Shown in pieces: positions 10,351-23,475 of a stretch of 56,056 bases of DNA. The stretch spans positions 57,655 to 113,710 of the forward strand of contig MPNW01000422.1 of the NCBI GenBank assembly GCA_011800805.1. The letters are read 5' to 3'. Position numbers and translations under genes: made by a program. The DNA comes from Hirudo medicinalis (Eukaryota > Annelida > Clitellata > Hirudinida > Hirudinidae). Numbering within the stretch: the first letter of the stretch is position 1; every line of letters starts with the position of its first letter. A model generated the notes under the pieces. That model ran no database searches. It had not been told where the DNA came from and worked only from the letters and a program-made list of their open reading frames with translations.

Positions 10351-12988
10351 CATTGTAATCATGATCGATTTTTGAAAAGGTTTTTGTGAACTTAAATTTT
10401 GCAGGCCTTATTCACAAAAACGTATTTTTTATTTTATAGATTTAATACAATATATTGTGATATTTATGTCAATATATTTGTAAGTTTATATATTATTTAT
10501 GTCAAATAGTTCAAGTTATTGAAAGGACTGTCTTAACAACTAAGTCACTTAAGTTATGTTGCCATGCTTTGAAGATATCTTAAACAAATATTCCTTTATC
10601 GACCACAAAGAATTCTATTGAGAAATTTATAAATAAATTATGAAACAAATATGATAAAAATATTTTTATTAAATACAATGTATTACAATGAATCAGAATC
10701 AACCACATTTATTACCGCCATATTGATGAGAGTAATGTTATTAACTGCAGTTCAAACAATGACAACTATAATTTCTCTATTAATAACAGTAACAGATAAT
10801 CCCATTTATAACCATAAACCTGCACTCCAGCAATTCGTGATTCTGTGGTTACAGACTTCTGAGCTTAAAGGAACACTTGGCGGACACTTAAATCGTCGCC
10901 CATGACATCTTCTAGGCAGATAAATCAAGGGCTACGACATCTCAAGAGTCCATTGCTGAGTGAATGTAGGGAAAACATAAAAAAACTCGAAATGGGTTCC
11001 ATTTGCAACTGTTTTTGACTCCAGCTGAGGAAAAGTGACGTGAAATTTGTCAACTTTGAATCATGGATCATCTTTGAAAGAATTCATTTGTTGCCTGGTG
11101 ACCGCTGCTCTCCATTATTAATTATTAACATTTTTAGCAACAAAAGCTGGAGAGAAATTTTCAAATCTTCATAAACGCCAAAAATGAATCTTTGTCGACA
11201 TCTTATCGTTTGCTTTCGCACGATGTTAATCACGGATTATTTTACAAAATATTTCCCTGGTGTGATCGTGTGACTTGAGTGAGTGCATTGAGAGGATTAG
11301 GGTCATTTTCATTTTTGATATCGGACGTATTTACTATTGGTGGTAATAATAATAATAACAAAATAAAAATAATAATAATAGTGGTAATATTATTATTAAT
11401 AATAATAATAGTAAAAATAATATTAATTCATTTGATGTAATGATTTAGAAAAAGTATAAACTAATAAACAGGGAATTCACCATCACAATGATTGCAAATA
11501 ACAACGTAAGCATTGGCTTAATTGGAAGGCATCCTATTAAAAGCAGCGAACAATACAGCGTGAAATACCTGCAATAAACAACAAAAATAGCATTTAGTGT
11601 TATTATTCAAAGTGTTATTATTATTATTATCATTATTATAAGTGTTATTATTATTATTATTATTATTATAAATATTATAATTATAAGTGTTATTATTATT
11701 CTTATTATTATTCTATTTGTTATAATAACATTTCTGGATAACAAATTAATTTATTTTGCATTCGAATAAAAGAAGTTAATTGGATTCACATGTGGTTTTC
11801 TGAGGACGACAAAATGCTCTGAAGTTGTCTTCAATCGAAGGCCCACATTTTTCTAGATTTAAACATTGAAAATATTTTTACGACTTCAGGCAAAACCATT
11901 AAAATGAACAGCAGATTCATGCTTTTCATTGTTTTTCTTTTGACGTTTGCCTGTTCGGTGTTTGAGGAATGAAATAAAATTGCAAAATTCTATTTTTTTG
12001 AATATTTTGTAGTGGAAAAGTTATCAAAGCAATCAAAATGAGAATGAGATTAATCTCACAACATTTTAAGGAATATTTGAATTTTAAATATAAAGGCATT
12101 CACAAAAAATCCACAAATATCGTTGTTGGCGCACTTTCACACGATGTTGAAAATCGTCTGCTGTTGGAATGAAAACATTTTGAAGGGCGAAGCCACAATT
12201 TCCTTCTTTTGTCCCAAATTTTTTGATTTCAAACATTCACCTGATCGGATGCACCGAAGAAATTCACAGAAACACTAAAACTTGCAGATAATTTTTGCGT
12301 CCGTAAGAATTAAATGTAGCAGATTTTGAATTAAAAATATTAATTTTAGTTGTTACTTATCATTAATTGTTGATAACAATTATTTCCACGTCATCATCTT
12401 CAACAGGAAATTTTAACTTATCACATTCTTATGGTTTTTACGTTTTAAACATTAATGTCTTTTCGATAGTGAAACAAACCAACACAGACGATCGATTGCG
12501 AAGGATAAACTTTAATTGTTGTTAGTCATGAACTAATTAGTACATTGTTAAATATATCAGTTATTTAGAATTATTAACTATTAAATATTACTCAAAATCA
12601 ATTTATTGCAATTTTTGCATAACATTTTTTATCAACTTTGAAAATTTCAAAATGCATTTAGTTTGGAGACTTGGAGTAGCTGAGGAATATGCGCTTGTTG
12701 AACACATAGAGGTTCTTTGCTATTGTTGCAGTTTGTTGCCGCTGTTATTGTTTGTTGTTGTTGTCGTTATTATTGTTTGTTGTTGTTGTCGTTATTATTG
12801 TTTGTTGTTTGTTTTGCGTGCGACCTTCGGCTGTGCAATTACAATACAATAACTTTAAATTTCACAAATAAAGGAAGGCATTTGTTGATACAAAACTCTC
12901 TTACGTTTGTGCTTAATGGATGTTGAAAAGCATGACTGAAACATGAACAATAATAATAAGCAAGCGACATTAAGAACGGTGAAGGCAA

Positions 12989-13122
12989 CAACAACATCAC
13001 AACATCAACAACATCAACAACATCACAACAACAACATCACAACATCAACAACATCAACAACATCACAACATCAACAACATCAACAACATCAACAACATCA
13101 CAACAACAACATCACATCACAA
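12989..13122 (+). repeat. CAACAT-type hexanucleotide array
   Basis: Imperfect tandem array of CAACAT and CAACAA units with CATCACAA variants. Its translation is a meaningless Thr/Ser/Gln/His/Asn run. Confidence 0.85.
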
Positions 13123-13261
13123 TAATTACAACAATTACGGGATCGTTGCAATTACAAATTGACTTCTCATCCTCCACGGTCTCCAACTACTTAATACGAC
13201 CACAACAATTAATCATTTAATTGACAATTATTAATATTAATTATGGTAATATTGTAATATT

Positions 13262-13390
13262 ACAATTAATAATTTAATTAACAACTAATAATTTAAATAA
13301 CAATTAGTGAATTAATTAACAATTAGTAATTTAATTAACAATTAGTAATTTAATTAACAATTAGTAATTTAATTAGCAATTAATAATGTA
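13262..13390 (+). repeat. 19-base AT-rich minisatellite
   Basis: About six copies of a 19-base unit, AACAATTAGTAATTTAATT. The central three are nearly perfect and the outer ones are degenerate. Confidence 0.8.
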
Positions 13391-13900
13391 ATTAACAATA
13401 ATTAATATTAATTACAATAATATTAATTGTAGTTATATTGGTTAAGTAATTACTCAGGAACTGATGAATGGACACAAACGAACATGAAGAGGTAAATAAG
13501 CGGGAAAAACAATTATCAAAGCATTAGTACATTATCGCAGCAATGTTGAATTACATTTTATTATTATGATTATTATTATTATTATTATCACATTAAAATT
13601 AAATGAAATTGAAATGCAGAATAAACATGTAGATAAATCTACTTTCAAGTTCTTCTCCATTCCATGTTACTGTCCAAGACTACATTCTTCAATTCCCTCA
13701 CCAATGAAAAATCAACTTCAATCCTCTTCAATATTCTTTATTTATTATTTAAAATCTTATAAATTGCAAATATTGCACAGTGTGTTCTTTGATGTGTTCA
13801 TTTGTTTTTGTTTTCTTACGTTGGATGTGCCTGCCAGTAATTTGCATGCGCTTCCTTAAGAACCCTGACTTGTTTTATTTTACTTTCTTTTGTGGCTTCT

Positions 13901-13955
13901 GTGTTTGTGTTTGAAGTATTTTGCTGAATAAAATTTGTCTAAAAAAAAAAAAAAT
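13901..13955 (+). other. mRNA-like 3' end: AATAAA followed by an A14 tract
   Basis: GAATAAAATTTGTCT is followed directly by 14 A residues (to about 13954). A polyadenylation signal 11 bases before an encoded A-run is what a retroposed polyadenylated transcript leaves in the genome. The preceding sequence has no recognisable protein, so the parent transcript is unknown. A chance A-run is possible. Confidence 0.4.
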
Positions 13956-15895
13956 TCGAGCGAATAATCGGTCGGCGTGTTCGGCGTGTTCTTGAATACT
14001 TTAGGAACTGGGATAACGATTGAGGCTCATTTCGAAACCATTTTATGTCCGCTAAACTTCACCACGAAGAAAAATATGCAGAATGGAGAAGTTTGAAGTT
14101 GTTTAAATAAACTTCGTTGTTTCTGTTTCATCTTCGAAGAAAGGATGAGATTTCTTGATTTGGGGGAAAAGTTTGACTGCCTTTGACTTTCTGCGGATGA
14201 TTTCTCGGGAGGTTGAAAAGTTGAACGAATTTAAAGTTTAACCGGATTATTGAATCATCAACAATGCAGGATAAATTGAATAACAACTTGAGACGTAAAT
14301 GACAACTCGACACATGACGGTCTTCAACGTGTTTGTTGCTACACTTTTTGACCCTTGTTTTCTTCACTCTAAGGACTCAAATTTTATAAGGATTTTGACA
14401 ATTTACTGTTAGAACTTTCAATATTAAATTGTCAATTGAAAGGCTGAGAAAATAAAAACAATAATAACAATAACGACAATTATCAAAAGAATAACAACAA
14501 CAGCAACAATAACCGCAATAATAATAGCAATAATGAAAATGACAATAATTAATGTATAATTATCACAAAATATTCTAAGTTGATTGGTGCTCAGAACAAG
14601 GTGCGCAGGATAATTGGGCAGCTATAAAAGGGGAATCTCTCTGAAATTGCAACTGACATTTCGCTCTGGACCTGTCGCATTAAGATCACATTAGCGATGA
14701 CGTCATCACGACCACCATCGTCGAAATCATCGTCGTCAACAACGTAGTCCTAGTCATCATTAGTACAGCAGAATAAGTCGTCAACATGTGTTTTTCTAAT
14801 TTCATTGTCTTAAAGATCTCTTTAATTAGTGACGTCACACGGTCGGATTGAACAGTCGGTTGTTGTTGTTGTTGTTGTTGTTTTGTTGTCAGGAGTTCGC
14901 AAGGTTGGTTGAATTGATTTGAATTGATTTTATTTTTAATTATTACATTTAACAAATAAATGAGCTAATAATGATGATAATATCACGTTATCAAAATATG
15001 TTGTCTGACCAATATTATTATTTGAACGAATTGTTGTGGTATTATTAATAATTTGTGCGCCTATACTTTGAAACGTGTTTGTAAATCGTCAATCAATAAA
15101 TTGTACTTCATCGTCTGAAAATCAATTTATATTTCTCATTTAGCATTTTGATTTCATTTTGACTTCACAACAATAATTTCGTATCGTTGTCCTTCATATT
15201 AATTAATCAAATAATAATAATTAATTAATTAATAATATTAGTAACATTGTCGTGGAGAAATGTAAGAACATGTGTCTCTTATTTCCAAGGATGACATGCT
15301 TAATTAACTTATTGTCATCAAAATCCCATCTTCATCTTCAATTATGAATATGCATCTCAGTTTAATCTCAATTCCTGAATATTTTCGATCAGACGATTCC
15401 GAAATAAACAAGATGAAGTAAAAATTGTCAGTTTTTCTCTTTGGAGTTTCGAGTATTGAATTTCTCGAATGAGGGCAGTTTAACCTTCTCGAGGAACATG
15501 AAACAACTTTTTGTAGCACAAACATTTCACTTTGTACATTTTTAGACTTAAAATATATCACCCTTTTCGTCGTAAATGTCATTTATTGCAATTGTAAATA
15601 ATTATTTTTAAACATTTGCAATTAAATCTCAATCATCAGCATTGCTTTTAATAATGAGTAACTCAAGCGAATGCAAAGCTAATTCGGAAATCGTCATCAA
15701 TTATCATCGTGGAAATGATTTCGAAATTCTTGGGAGGTTTATTTTTCTCAGTATCGAATAAATAATTATTTGTTACAAATTATAGTTTGCAGGACGAACA
15801 ATCATCCTCGTGAGGAAACTTACTTGTGAAACATTTAATGACATCTTTGTGGGTGTCTTCAATTGCTCTGTTGGAAGACAATTATTATTAGGAGT
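13956..15895. other. Intergenic, no recognised feature
   Basis: AT-rich sequence with short ATT, AAC and GTT runs (for example GTT repeats near 14860-14885). No open frame resembles a known domain. I see no RNA gene here. Confidence 0.4.
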
Positions 15896-16170
<275 letters not shown>

Positions 16171-16509
16171 TATTGTTATTATTACCATAAAATTATTATT
16201 ATTATTATTTTGGCTGTTGATGCTTGATGTTCTTGTTCTTGCTAATTGCTTTTAACTGTTACTTTCATGACTTGCCAGGAAATACAAAAACAAAACATTT
16301 GATCAACGACAACATCAACACAAACTGCTTTGAATCAGGATTGTATGTTTGGAATACAAACAAAAGCATGCAAACATGCCACAAAAGGGATACATCATTA
16401 CAGCCTCTGCATGAACAGGACTTAAACACTGCATCACAAACATCGCTGACAAAATATTCTCAACGGAACCCCTTGACGTTGATGTTGATGATGATGGCGA
16501 CGACGACGC

Positions 16510-16519
16510 CGACGTTGAC

Positions 16520-16556
<37 letters not shown>
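16510..16556 (+). repeat. (GAT)n microsatellite
   Basis: GAC/GTTGAC-flanked run of about a dozen GAT triplets. Confidence 0.9.
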
Positions 16557-16940
16557 AAGGCTGCAGTTAATAATGACAGATCAATCATTCAACCGCCATT
16601 GATCAATCATCAATTCACATTTACCCGATCATAAATTTCTCCATGAAATCAGAAATCGAAAACTGATTCCCATGACGACCATCACAATCTAGCGCAAATT
16701 TAAGGGATGTCATAGTCATAGCCATCGTCATGGTTATCATCATCCTCATCAACACTGACATCGTAAACATACTTTCATCCAAACTTCCCCGGTTCCTCCT
16801 CCTCTGATCTTTTCTCTTTTCCAATCAATCAATCAAACAATCAATCAATCTATCAATCAATCCGTCATTTTTTATGTTTTTTTTTATTTATTTTTATTTT
16901 TGGTGGAACATCATTTTCTTCAAGAGGAATACTTGGGCTC

Positions 16941-17043
16941 CATTTTGTTGTCGTTCAACATGGAGTTGTTGACATTTTGTTGTCGTTCAACATGGAGTTG
17001 TTGACATTTTGTTGCCGTTCAACATGGAGTTGTTGACATTTTG
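16941..17043 (+). repeat. 32-base tandem repeat, three copies
   Basis: Three consecutive units (16941-16972, 16973-17004, 17005-17036) starting CATTTTGTTG and containing TCAACATGGAG. They differ by one base (T/C in the third). A partial fourth unit follows. Confidence 0.95.
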
Positions 17044-17085
17044 GGCTGTGGAATATTTTTGGGGTTCGTTTTAGCGCAATTGGAT

Positions 17086-17205
17086 GGCTCCTCCATGGTC
17101 TGATGGTTAAGACTTCCTCCTCTCACGATGGCAGCACGGATTCGAATCCCGTTGCTGGAGCACCATCCTAATCATCTAACTATGCAACAGACGTTAATTA
17201 ACAAT
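17086..17205 (+). mobile_element. tRNA-Glu-like SINE, copy 1
   Basis: The head carries an A box (TGGTCTGATGG), a CTC triplet at the anticodon position (CCTCTCACG) and a B box (GGATTCGAATCCC), as in tRNA-Glu. A tail CACCATCCTAATCATCTA and CAACAGACGTTAAT follows. The same head plus tail recurs at 37576-37697, which shows it is an interspersed element and not a single tRNA gene. It ends in ATT repeats. Confidence 0.8.
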
Positions 17206-17472
17206 TATTATTATTTAGCGCACTTGGATTTCGCGCCACAAGATGTTGATGTTCAAACGTTCTTCTGCAATTGTTCTCAAGATCGCGTTGATGCGATTTG
17301 CACTTAATGTTACTGCCTGCAGATTACTTCCAATATTTTCTGATATGTTCGAGCTGATATTTAATCTTTATTATTTTGTTATTATTTTGTTTTCGTTCGT
17401 CGGAAAACAGTTCTATCGGTTGGAGGTTATTTAGGAAGATAACAAAATTCGTGAATGGATGGAATGAATATA

Positions 17473-17666
17473 TCATCATCATCAACGCCGTCGTCGTCGT
17501 CATCGTCACCATCATCATCGTCGTTATCGTCATCCTCATCGTCGTCGTCATCGTCGTCATCACAACCACCACCATCATCATCATCATCATCGTCGTCTTC
17601 GTCGTCGACGTCGTCATCGTCGTCATCATCATCATCATCTTCATCATCATCGCTTCCTTCTTCATA
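17473..17666 (+). repeat. (ATC/GTC)n imperfect microsatellite
   Basis: About 190 bases of ATC and GTC triplets with few interruptions. Several long frames across it are artefacts. Confidence 0.95.
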
Positions 17667-17830
17667 GACCCATTTACTCCTCCTGCACCCAGACAGGTAA
17701 CCCTAATCTAAAACTAATTCAGCCAGCAACATCGTCATCAACAACTTTGTTATCATCTGCACGAATTAGAAAACAGGACAACTTTTGCGGAAGGGATTGT
17801 TGTTGTTGATGATGAGTTCCTCAGGAAAGG

Positions 17831-17893
17831 ATCATCATCATCATCATCATCGTCATCGTCGTCGTCGTCGTCGTCAAAGTCGTCAAAGTCGTC
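17831..17893 (+). repeat. (ATC)n-(GTC)n microsatellite
   Basis: Run of ATC triplets grading into GTC triplets, with two AAGTCGTC interruptions. Confidence 0.9.
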
Positions 17894-18002
17894 AACACCA
17901 CCGTAGAAGCCGTCAATATCAATGCTTACAATTTGACAGGAATCTTATGAATTTTGGCATAACTACGCTACTAACACCTAATTATTAGTATTGCAAATAT
18001 TA

Positions 18003-18175
18003 GTGTTATTATTATTATTGTTATTATTGTTATTATTATTATTATTATTATTATTAAATTTATACGCAAGCGTACTTTTTTTTTTCGATACCCAGAAAAA
18101 GATGACGAATACCAGGATGACTTTGAGCTTAAGTGGTTAGAAGACGAGCAAATGGGCCTCCATAATTAAGCCTGC

Positions 18176-18225
<50 letters not shown>

Positions 18226-18244
18226 CAACAATAATAATAATAAC
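18003..18244 (+). repeat. (TTA)n and (AAT)n tracts in opposite phase
   Basis: A TTA run at about 18003-18056 and an ATA/AAT run at about 18178-18244 are separated by about 120 bases. Being complementary they form an imperfect inverted repeat. Confidence 0.85.
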
Positions 18245-18842
18245 ATTAATATTGAATGCAATGATAACGACGACAACACGCATAGTTGTTGTGAAGCATA
18301 ATTCAAACGAACAATTCGGTCACACAAATGTCACGTCACGAATGTTTGATGTGTTGGTGAATGTGACTTGTTAATTGACAATTACGAACGTGTTCGTCCC
18401 CTGCACGGTGAAACATTCAACCGAAAGGTCTTTCGTTCGATTCCTTCGTCAAACTAAACGAGGATTGAGAACATTAAAAGATAACTTGTATTAATTATTC
18501 TTAATTTATTACTCACTTGCGTAATTATTCATGCGTGTCAAATTATTTTAACAAAAAACCTAACATCGTTGTTATTACATAATTTTTATTTTCACATAAT
18601 TTAATCATACAACCTTTCAATTCAACATTTAATACTTGTTGGTAATTAGCAATTTTAATAAAAACTGCAGATAGTTACAGATGCAAGGAGGAAAATCATT
18701 TAATCAGTTGATGAGTTAATCAGCTTCCTTTAATCCCCGCAAGTTGTAAATGTTGCCAACCACAAATAATTCCTACTAAATTGATCGAAGTTATTTCTTT
18801 ATCATGTTTAATTAACTTATAAGAATTGCAGTTATTTGTTGT

Positions 18843-19315
<473 letters not shown>

Positions 19316-20500
19316 AATATTGGCACTAATAACTGATATATTTGTAATAATATTTAAGCTAATATTTCTAGCAATATTTTTAATAATAATTCTAACAGTA
19401 TTCGTCGTAATTTCTAAAAATATTTCCAACAAATCTGCAACAATATTTGCAATAATATATTTTTTTTATTATTTGTGTTATTGTGAATTTATTTATTTAT
19501 TTATTCATTCAATTGTCGTCAGAACTAAAAGAAATATGTGGGGAGCTTGTCGAGATGATGTCAACTTTCCAATCGATGAAATCATGACGATGAAGACGTC
19601 TCGGATGATGATGATGATGATGATGATGATGACGATGATGATGGTGTTGACGTCCAACATTATTTACAACAACAAACATTATTATATTATAATATTTTAT
19701 GGCTTGTTTTTCCTTCCTTTTTGGACTCGTCAATGTCTTTTCGACAGCTCAAACAGCGACAAAGCATAACAAGCAACACAAACAACGACGTAGTTTGATA
19801 TACAAACAACATATAAAATACAAACAACAACCTCAATAACGCAAACAACGACCATAATAAACACAAACAAGGACGACAGCATCACAACGACTTAACAACA
19901 TAAACTTCTCATAAACAATATAACAACAACATAACAACACAAACCACACTCACAACAACATAACAACACAAACCACTCACACAACATAACAACAAGAGAC
20001 GTGACAAATCAAATTAATTTCAACCGTCCAACATCCTACTGGGATAACATGAATTGACTGACAGGTCTTTGTCATTTCGTGTTTGTACAAATTTAAAATA
20101 AATATTTATTAATTGTGTAACGTTGCTAACGTAAATGTATTTTTCAATGATTAACAATAGCAGAATAATGTAATCTGATGTAATATTATTAGGAAAATAT
20201 GTACTACAATATTTTATTCATGTAAATATATTTTGTAATAACTAATATAACAATAGGACTTCATTCTGTCCATTACAAAATCTGAGAATCTCAAACTGAC
20301 GTTTTTAATAATTACTTTCTAATGATTTTTAATTCAATTTAAAACACAATTAAAAAGTACACCTAACTTAATAATTTAATTATTATTTAAAGAATCAATT
20401 TGATCTCAAAATGACTCGTAAACTTTATACATACAAGGTTCATTGTCTTCTTCGTGTCAAATAAATTTGTCAACGGGGTTAAAAGTTCAAAGTTCAAACA
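19316..20500. other. Intergenic, no gene recognised
   Basis: Contains a short degenerate AATATT-rich stretch, a GAT run at about 19603-19643 and an AACAACAT/ACAACATAA-rich region at about 19770-19990. No open frame looks like a protein. Confidence 0.5.
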
Positions 20501-20578
20501 GATGTCACTCTTCCCCCCTTTGCACTCCGGATGACCCCACTTCAGCCTTCCTGTTTCGGATCTCAGGCTTGAATCATG

Positions 20579-20625
20579 TGACCTTTGTTCTTAGGTGACC
20601 TTTGTGACCTCGGCATAAAAATATG
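20579..20625 (+). promoter_or_regulatory. Cluster of nuclear-receptor half sites next to a TATA-like element
   Basis: Three TGACCT half sites lie at 20579-20584, 20596-20601 and 20605-20610. The last two form a direct repeat with a 3-base spacer (TTG), a DR3 arrangement. CATAAAAATATGC follows at about 20614. The surrounding 120 bases are clearly less AT-rich than the flanks. No transcript can be attached to it, so function is a guess. Confidence 0.3.
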
Positions 20626-21593
20626 CTTTGTTGGGTTTTATGGTTGTGGGACGTTGATTTGCAGTGCGTAAAATCATCAACAACATCAATAATAAAATAA
20701 TTGGCATTTTAATTACAATTATAATTTATTTAGTGTTTAATTGGTGCAATTGAAATAAAATGAAGAGAAATTATTAATATTATTTTTCTTAATATTTTCA
20801 TATTTAATACAAAAATGTAATTGTATATTGAGGTGATTATTTTGAGTAAGAAATAAAATTAAAATGTGAACAATAGAATAAAATAAAAAAAATATTAAAA
20901 ATAGTAATAATAATAATAATTATAATAATAAGCTGATTTAAGATTATTATTTTTTATTTTAAAGAAATTATTTGTCATTTCAAATGTCACAAAAACCTCA
21001 ATTTCCTACCTTTCACATTTAGTTGCACATTCAAAATCTTTTTCCTGAATTATGAAAATAATATTTAAGTCATGAAAATAATATTTAAGTCATGAATTAA
21101 AAATCGTGTATAAAAGCCTTGTTTCAATTGAGGTCGATAGCAACCAAAATAATTACAGTGTTTGAGATGTTAAAACATACATACAATATACAACACATGC
21201 ATACAGTATGCAACGCCAGCATACAATGCTCAACACATACAATGTACAATTTATGCAGCCAGCAGTACATAGACGCAACATACAGTATACCCACACGATA
21301 CTTACATACATACATACAACCACATACATACAATAAAGAGTACATGCAGAGGATGTGCAGTGAACTAAAAATATAATCTTCTTTCAAATCACAAAACATC
21401 TTCTTGTTCTTGTTGATTGAGTTCTTTCATGTCATGAAAAGTTGCAAAAATTATCATTTTAACGACAATTTCACGGAGTGTGGCTTCGTTTATGATCAAT
21501 AAAAGTTATGAAATAATTGTTTAAATCCAATTAAGTAAGAAATAGTGAAGTGTTTTAAAAAAATAAATTTAATATTGGTTAATATTGGTTTAA
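20626..21593. other. Intergenic, no gene recognised
   Basis: AT-rich. A perfect 20-base tandem duplication (ATGAAAATAATATTTAAGTC) lies at 21052-21091. An imperfect ACATACA/ATACAAC-rich stretch lies at about 21175-21345. Confidence 0.6.
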
Positions 21594-21790
21594 ACAATGG
21601 AAAGCATGAGGACACTCCATAATTTCCTGATAACTCGCTCAAACATAAGTTCATTATTATTCAATTTTATAAATAACATTACCTTATTGTATACAAATTG
21701 TTCTGTATTGTGGCATTTAGAATTTTTGTTGAATTTAAAAGCTTTTAAAACAAAACTGCCAGTCAGATTCAAATGAAATTTGACATGTAA
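21594..21790 (+). mobile_element. Partial copy of the TIR element seen at 26124-26676
   Basis: Starts ATGGAAAGCATGAGGACACT and, for about 100 bases, parallels the left end of the element at 26124. Shared blocks include GATAACTCGCT, ATAAGTTCA and CCTTATTGTATA. No inverted right end is seen, so this is a solo end or a truncated copy. Confidence 0.6.
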
Positions 21791-22049
21791 CAATGGGCCA
21801 CAAAACATTTATTTTGCCAAATCATTAAAATGGCTGATTGTTCAGATGTCTTGATTCTAAATATTCTAAATAATAATATCATGTTGGTCTGTTTTTATGT
21901 CACCCCCAACTTAAAAAAACAAACAAACAAAAAACAATAACAATTTTTTTTATTAATAATCACTAAAATTATTTGGTACGTGGAATAACATTTATATAAC
22001 TGTCAAAAATATTTAATAAAGTTATGTTTTGATTCTTTTTGCTCGTCCT

Positions 22050-22623
22050 TTATAGCTTTCGCTTAGTTTCCTTAACCGATGTCCAACAATAACAGTGGAC
22101 AACACTCTTTTTTGACAGAAGATTCTGATGGGTGATTGTGGTGCAAGGAACAAATTCTTCTGTTTTGTGTTCAATGCTCAGTTCTGTCGTTAACAAGCTA
22201 ATTCTATTACAAAATACATGATCACCATCCAGGTTAAAAATTCTAACATAATACTTTCGTGTGATCGAACAGATGATATTTTTACACCCTTCTGCAAAAG
22301 ATTCTTCTGTTGAAACCGTGAACCCATGATATGAGCTTTTCTTTAGAAAAATCAAGATTTCTTACAAGATCATTGAGCTCTTCTTGTGAAATCTTATGAA
22401 CTAATGAAGATTCTAAATAATCTGGATCTTTGAAAGAACAAGAAGGCAAATCATCATTCGAAGATTCTTCAGGCCCTAAAATTCCACTTCTCCGAAAAAT
22501 CGGTATCTTCAGAATTGCCACATATTTCCACTGAGCTTCACTGAGTGGAATCTTCATATTTCTTGCTTTCTTTCTTTGGGTATCTTCTTCGTATACCGTT
22601 GAGACTAGAGAATATGAAGACAT
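22050..22623 (-). pseudogene. Decayed N-terminal part of the same repetitive ORF family as 9905-10350
   Basis: Minus-strand frames read, in order, DDLPSCSFKDPDYLESS, VHKISQEELNDLVRNLDFSK, then after a frameshift GSRFQQKNLLQKGVK, and YYVRIFNLDGDHVFCNRIS. These match the N-terminal and middle motifs (D/E-ELNDLVRDL-x-LSKEKAELLGSRL..WNLL) of the repetitive invertebrate family recognised at 9.9 kb. The frame breaks between about 22355 and 22282, so this copy is not functional. The two loci carry non-overlapping parts of the family. Confidence 0.55.
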
Positions 22624-23229
22624 AAGTTTAGCGCGAAATGATTTGGAGGGTCCCTGATCTTGGCGGACCCTTATGCTTCAGCTTAGTCAGCCTAAGGATT
22701 AATGCGGCACTACCTTTAAACCAACCTCGTAAATGACAGCCACAACAGTATATTGTTGCACTTACATGGATTTTGATTTGGTCTCCCACTTTAGTACCAA
22801 AATACAAATGGTAAGCCCTTTTTATCAAGGCGTTGATTCTTCCCTCTGAGCTTTTAATGCGAATTCACAGCAAATAAAACGGAATGAATTCGAATCATTG
22901 AAACACTTTCCAGGCATTTATTTGCCACAAATTAATATATTTACAAAAATGTCTACTATTTTTTATGTTCAAATTCATAAAAAGGACATCATAATGTACC
23001 ATAATCATCCATCAGAATGTTCTGACAAAAATGTGTATCCAGTGTAATTAGCGTGAACAAAAAGAGAAAATTTTATTGAAATATATATTGACTAGCTTTT
23101 ATAAACCGCTTCGCCAGTGATTTATTCAACCTCATTTTTATGCTTTGTAAATAATTTCATTAATCCCGTTATTATTTACGTAATTCAAATACCGACAAAA
23201 AATTGCCCTCAAAGAAGCGGATGATTTGG
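22624..23229. other. Intergenic, no gene recognised
   Basis: AT-rich. Short open frames on the minus strand (for example 22628-22828) match nothing I recognise. Confidence 0.4.
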
Positions 23230-23402
23230 CGTGCAGGTTGGCCGAATGGGTTGCGTTCCTGCGTACGGCGGTAATGGCAACAGTCGTAATGTGTCGTGTT
23301 CGAAACCCAGTCTGAACTGCCACAAGCGACCTTGGGTAGGAGCGATATATCAATGATTAACAAGAAGCGCCTCTGACGCTATGCATATGGCGCTCTATAA
23401 AA
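23230..23402 (+). mobile_element. tRNA-derived SINE family A, copy 1
   Basis: The head has an A box (TTGGCCGAATGGG, 23239-23251), the block GTAATGTGTCGTG and a B box (GTTCGAAACCC). Then come TTAACAAGAAGCGCCTCTGA and a terminal GGCGCTCTATAAA. The same order recurs at 27126, 36717, 50052 and 52609, and as tails at 32684 and 39622. Confidence 0.85.
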
Positions 23403-23420
23403 GGAGTACATTTTCATTTA

Positions 23421-23475
23421 CATTAGGATGATCCCGCAACGGGACTCGAACCCGTGCTGCCATTGCGAGAGGTGA
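23421..23475 (-). mobile_element. tRNA-Glu-like SINE fragment, copy 3, inverted against SINE A
   Basis: On the minus strand this reads CTCTCGCAATGGCAGCACGG, a B box GGGTTCGAGTCCCG, and TCATCCTAAT, which is the 3' half of the tRNA-Glu-like SINE. It lies head to tail with the end of SINE A copy 1, only about 20 bases away. Confidence 0.65.

Larger units (their letters stand above)
10351..13900. other. Intergenic with simple repeats
   Basis: No convincing gene is visible. AAT/ATT trinucleotide tracts occur at about 11343-11425 and 11605-11735. A 31-base TTG/TTATTG-rich unit is repeated at about 12745-12810. Further repeats are listed separately. Open frames here (for example 10651-10905 and 13566-13859) resemble no known domain. 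Confidence 0.5.

Noticed and set aside
17086..17160. Functional tRNA-Glu gene
   Set aside because: The same sequence with the same non-tRNA tail recurs at 37576, and the acceptor stem is poor; it is a SINE head.
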